A stretch of DNA of 64,000 bases, from the NCBI GenBank assembly GCA_963971425.1, contig OZ020521.1:8697519-8761518 (forward strand), in the 5' to 3' direction. Shown here one piece after another: positions 61,390 to 64,000 of this stretch. Below the pieces are notes generated by a model. The model was given only the letters and a program-made list of their open reading frames with translations. It did no database searches and was not told the origin of the DNA. Both the position numbers and the translations under genes were made by a program. The DNA is from Bryoerythrophyllum caledonicum. Taxonomy: Eukaryota > Streptophyta > Bryopsida > Pottiales > Pottiaceae. How positions within the stretch are numbered: position 1 is the stretch's first letter; every line of letters begins with the position of its first letter.

Positions 61390-63859
61390 ATGCAAGGAGG
61401 ATGGCCGGATTTCCGGGCGCTAGTGTTTAACGTTGGAATTGTCAATTCAAGAGCTGTCTCGCATTCATCTTCTTCCTGGCAAGCACAGGCCGGAGATGGT
61501 AGCCACTCGATGTCAGCTTCAAGTTCTGAGCCTCTATCATACTCTCCAACTAGTAATCCTGGAAAGCTAGCTCTTGGAAATGGCATGGCTGCGGTTCTTC
61601 ATGCCGCAGGGGCTTTCTTACGGTTACTAAGGCGAGACTCAGATGGTGACAGACGACGGCATAGAAACAGAGAAAATGTTCTCAAGATAGTCAGTTGTGT
61701 GCCTGAGACGGTCCGCATCTTTACGATATGCACCAATGGAGGTCTAACATCCTCATTTCTCTCTCGCCTTTCATCCGTTCTGAAAGACGGGTGGAGCAAG
61801 CTGAAATGCCATGAAGCTTTGCTCCCTACTATGATGGCTGCATTACTACCTCCATCGTAAGTTTCTATGCTTCAGAATGGTGTACGTTGTTTGTTGTTGA
61901 TGGTCCTTTTATTCGCTGATATTCAAGCAAGCTCGCCATCTTAGTATATTGATCGTGGTACCATAAGCTGTTCTTTCACTTCTGAGAATGTGGTTGACTT
62001 CATGCCAGGTCTCTTGCACTGTCCCAGCAAGGCCAAGATGCCTTCGGAGTCGACATTTGCAATGGAGCAGTCTTTGGCCTGCAGGGCTGCAACTCTCCAA
62101 CGATTGTTGTAGAGCCCAAAACAGGCTTGGAATTCCCAACGCAACTGTCTTGCAGTAATATCGATGAACATCAGGGAGACGCAAGTTCTTCATGCCAGGT
62201 ACAGCTTATCTTGAAAGCAGAGATCTTTTCCCCTTAATTCTTGTGATTTATGTCCGTTTAGATATGGGAAGTTTTATTCACTTTTAGACTTGAATACCAG
62301 AACACAGTACACCACACTGTCGAATTACATGTGTTGGTATTCAGATGGCGTTTAGATCACATTTTTTAGTAACCTGGCTTTTCAATATGCAGGTTTTGGC
62401 TGGTCTTGGTGCCCGGAGCAAAGAAATTATGAAGTTCAAGTCTATAAAGATTTATGCGTTTGGGCTTTGTAAGGACCTCCATTTGTCTTCGATATGCTGA
62501 TTGTGCCTGGGGCTTTTCGATATCTTTTTTTGTGATTGTGCCAAGGAGTACTATTGCATTGGGTTGCCATTGAGGTCATCGAATCTATGAGCTTAATTCA
62601 GTATGGGAAATGTAGACAGATTTTCATCCTGTTTTGGAATGTAGGCATGGTTTTACTGAGCATGCTATTTGATCACAACAGATGTCCGGCCGGATCATTT
62701 GCGTGGGCAACTTGGTGACAAATACAAAGGCTTTACTGCTGAAGAGCTCAAGGATCGACCAGACTTCTTGGATGATCTTCTCAGGTAGTGTTTTGAAGCT
62801 GGGATATCATCTCTTAAACGTCCGTGCATTCCCTGCACCTTTTTGGTGAACGTTATATCTTGAAATGGGTTTACCCAGTAGTCGAATTAGCGTCGTTTAG
62901 GTTTGTGGGCCGATCTTCTGTCATTGCTCTACTAAAACTTGTTTTACAGGCGTCATGAGGTGGAGATGACTATTCGTTTGGTAGTGCATTACAAAGGCCT
63001 GAAAATTGGGATGGTTCGCAAGTGAGTTTAACTGTCAACTCTATGTTTTTCTCACTAGTCTGAATGGACAAAGGTTTTAGTATTTGTATATAGATTTGAC
63101 TACGAAGCAGCCACATTTGCTTCAGAAAGAATTTCCCGTACTTTCTAAGGCTTTCTGTATTAGCCTATATATCTTCCGATGGTCCTGCCTCTTTGATGGC
63201 CCTCCAAATTTTGAATCAGGCGTCTTCTGTGATTTTGCAGTGCGTTCCAAGCTTCTCTTAAGAACAGACTGAACAAGGTTCTTCGTCATGAACCTTCTTG
63301 CATTTTCAAAAGACTAGTTGATTTCGTGTATGAATATCGAGCCACATGTGCTGACAGTAAGATTTGTGATCCCACAGATAAAAGGTGGGGAGAATGACGA
63401 GGGGTTGCAGACGTTTTGCTCGTACTTGTCAGATGATATTCGTCTCCATCAGGTGTGTTCTGAAATAGCTTTGGCCCCTGATTTATCCGTATGTACTAAG
63501 TAGAATTGATGGAGAAGGAGACCCGCCACAGTTCTTTAACCGTGATGGCCGTGGGCTGCAGGGTAGCACAATTGACATCCGGTGGCAACGAGGTGGTCGG
63601 CTGAGGACGGAAAGTAAGTCCTAAACCAACATTCTTTTTATCTAAGTTTGTCATTCATCGAGTGGGTCTGTAAACTTTACTCTGCGTTCAAATGTTATTA
63701 GTCCTCTTTCATTACATGACACAAATAGTTTGCAAACACAACAAAGAGGGCTGAGCATCTGGGATGATGCTATTCTGAGTTCCTAACTGTCTTTATTTGG
63801 TGTTTGGAATGCAGTTGAGGGTCGCCGTGTTGGTGTTATACACAGCCCTCCACTTTGCC
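61390..63859 (+). CDS. chalcone-isomerase-fold fatty-acid-binding-like protein (FAP2-like), 3' end outside window
   Basis: Nine exons in phase, about 372 residues so far: 61390-61856, 62009-62198, 62393-62468, 62682-62784, 62950-63021, 63241-63277, 63378-63452, 63562-63613, 63815-63859, the last ending at a donor so at least one exon follows. After a long N-terminal region come VEPKTGLEFPTQLS, VLAGLGARSKEIMKFKSIKI, YAFGLYVRPDHL, RLVVHYKGLKIGMVRNAFQA, ENDEGLQTFCSYLSDDIRLH and GSTIDIRWQRGGRLRTEIEG. This series matches the non-catalytic CHI-fold family that binds fatty acids in plastids (FAP2 type). The poorly conserved N-terminus with VFNVGIVNSRAVSHSSSSW may include a transit peptide. The start is the first ATG after the leader intron. 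Flavanone-forming chalcone isomerase activity is unlikely for this subgroup. Confidence 0.82.
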
Positions 63860-64000
63860 GTAAGTTCGATTTTGAACCACTTGTGACTCAGCTAAATGAT
63901 CAAATTACACAAATAGGCCCACGTTTCAAGCCTTCTCCGTCTCGCTTCACTAGATGTTTACCCATAGAGCAATTACCAGTTCACAAATTGTTATGCTTAT

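Overview
This is a nuclear window from a land plant. The evidence is spliced genes with GT-AG introns of roughly 50-1250 bases, plant-type families (PHO1-like SPX-EXS exporter, CYP704-like P450, A1 aspartic protease, chalcone-isomerase-fold fatty-acid-binding protein) and a plant CACTA (En/Spm) transposon. Few, short introns and the lack of a clear match to a flowering-plant gene suggest a non-seed plant (bryophyte or lycophyte). That is a guess from gene style, not a proof. No LTR, retroviral or other virus-like coding sequence was recognised.

Layout. 1-8.8 kb holds two host genes on the + strand: a nine-exon PHO1-like gene (1200-5158) and a ten-exon aspartic protease (6027-8776). 9.9-52.3 kb is a large rearranged region. 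A host unit of about 2.7 kb (9919-12620) is repeated in inverted orientation. Its second copy is split into three pieces (15424-16732, 36726-36876, 50489-52289) by two CACTA elements. The loop between the two host copies carries a membrane-anchored thioredoxin/PDI-like gene on the - strand (12772-14819). 53-64 kb holds a complete CYP704-like gene (53131-55463), a nitroreductase C-terminal fragment (57780-58094) and a CHI-fold fatty-acid-binding-like gene that runs off the right edge (from 61390).

The CACTA pair dominates the window. The left copy (16733-36725, 19,993 bp) has CACTA termini and subterminal AACGTT-type repeats. It encodes a complete five-exon TNPD-like transposase (1208 aa) and, divergently, a two-exon TNPA-like protein with a Transposase_24-type region. 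It also carries a broken AT-rich cargo gene with a possible 2-oxoglutarate/Fe(II) dioxygenase motif, hairpin arrays and a TTTGGGCCC minisatellite. The right copy (36877-50488) is its inverted duplicate. Every pair of corresponding reading frames adds to the same coordinate sum (67221), so the 13.3-kb arms are collinear without gaps. A 200-N gap stands in for about 6.6 kb.

The most unusual observation is at the centre. Each element has mismatched 3-bp flanks, but the flanks match if the 151-bp spacer is flipped, and comparison with the intact host copy independently shows that the spacer is inverted. This is the footprint expected of recombination between two inverted transposons, or of a scaffolding error that produces the same arrangement.
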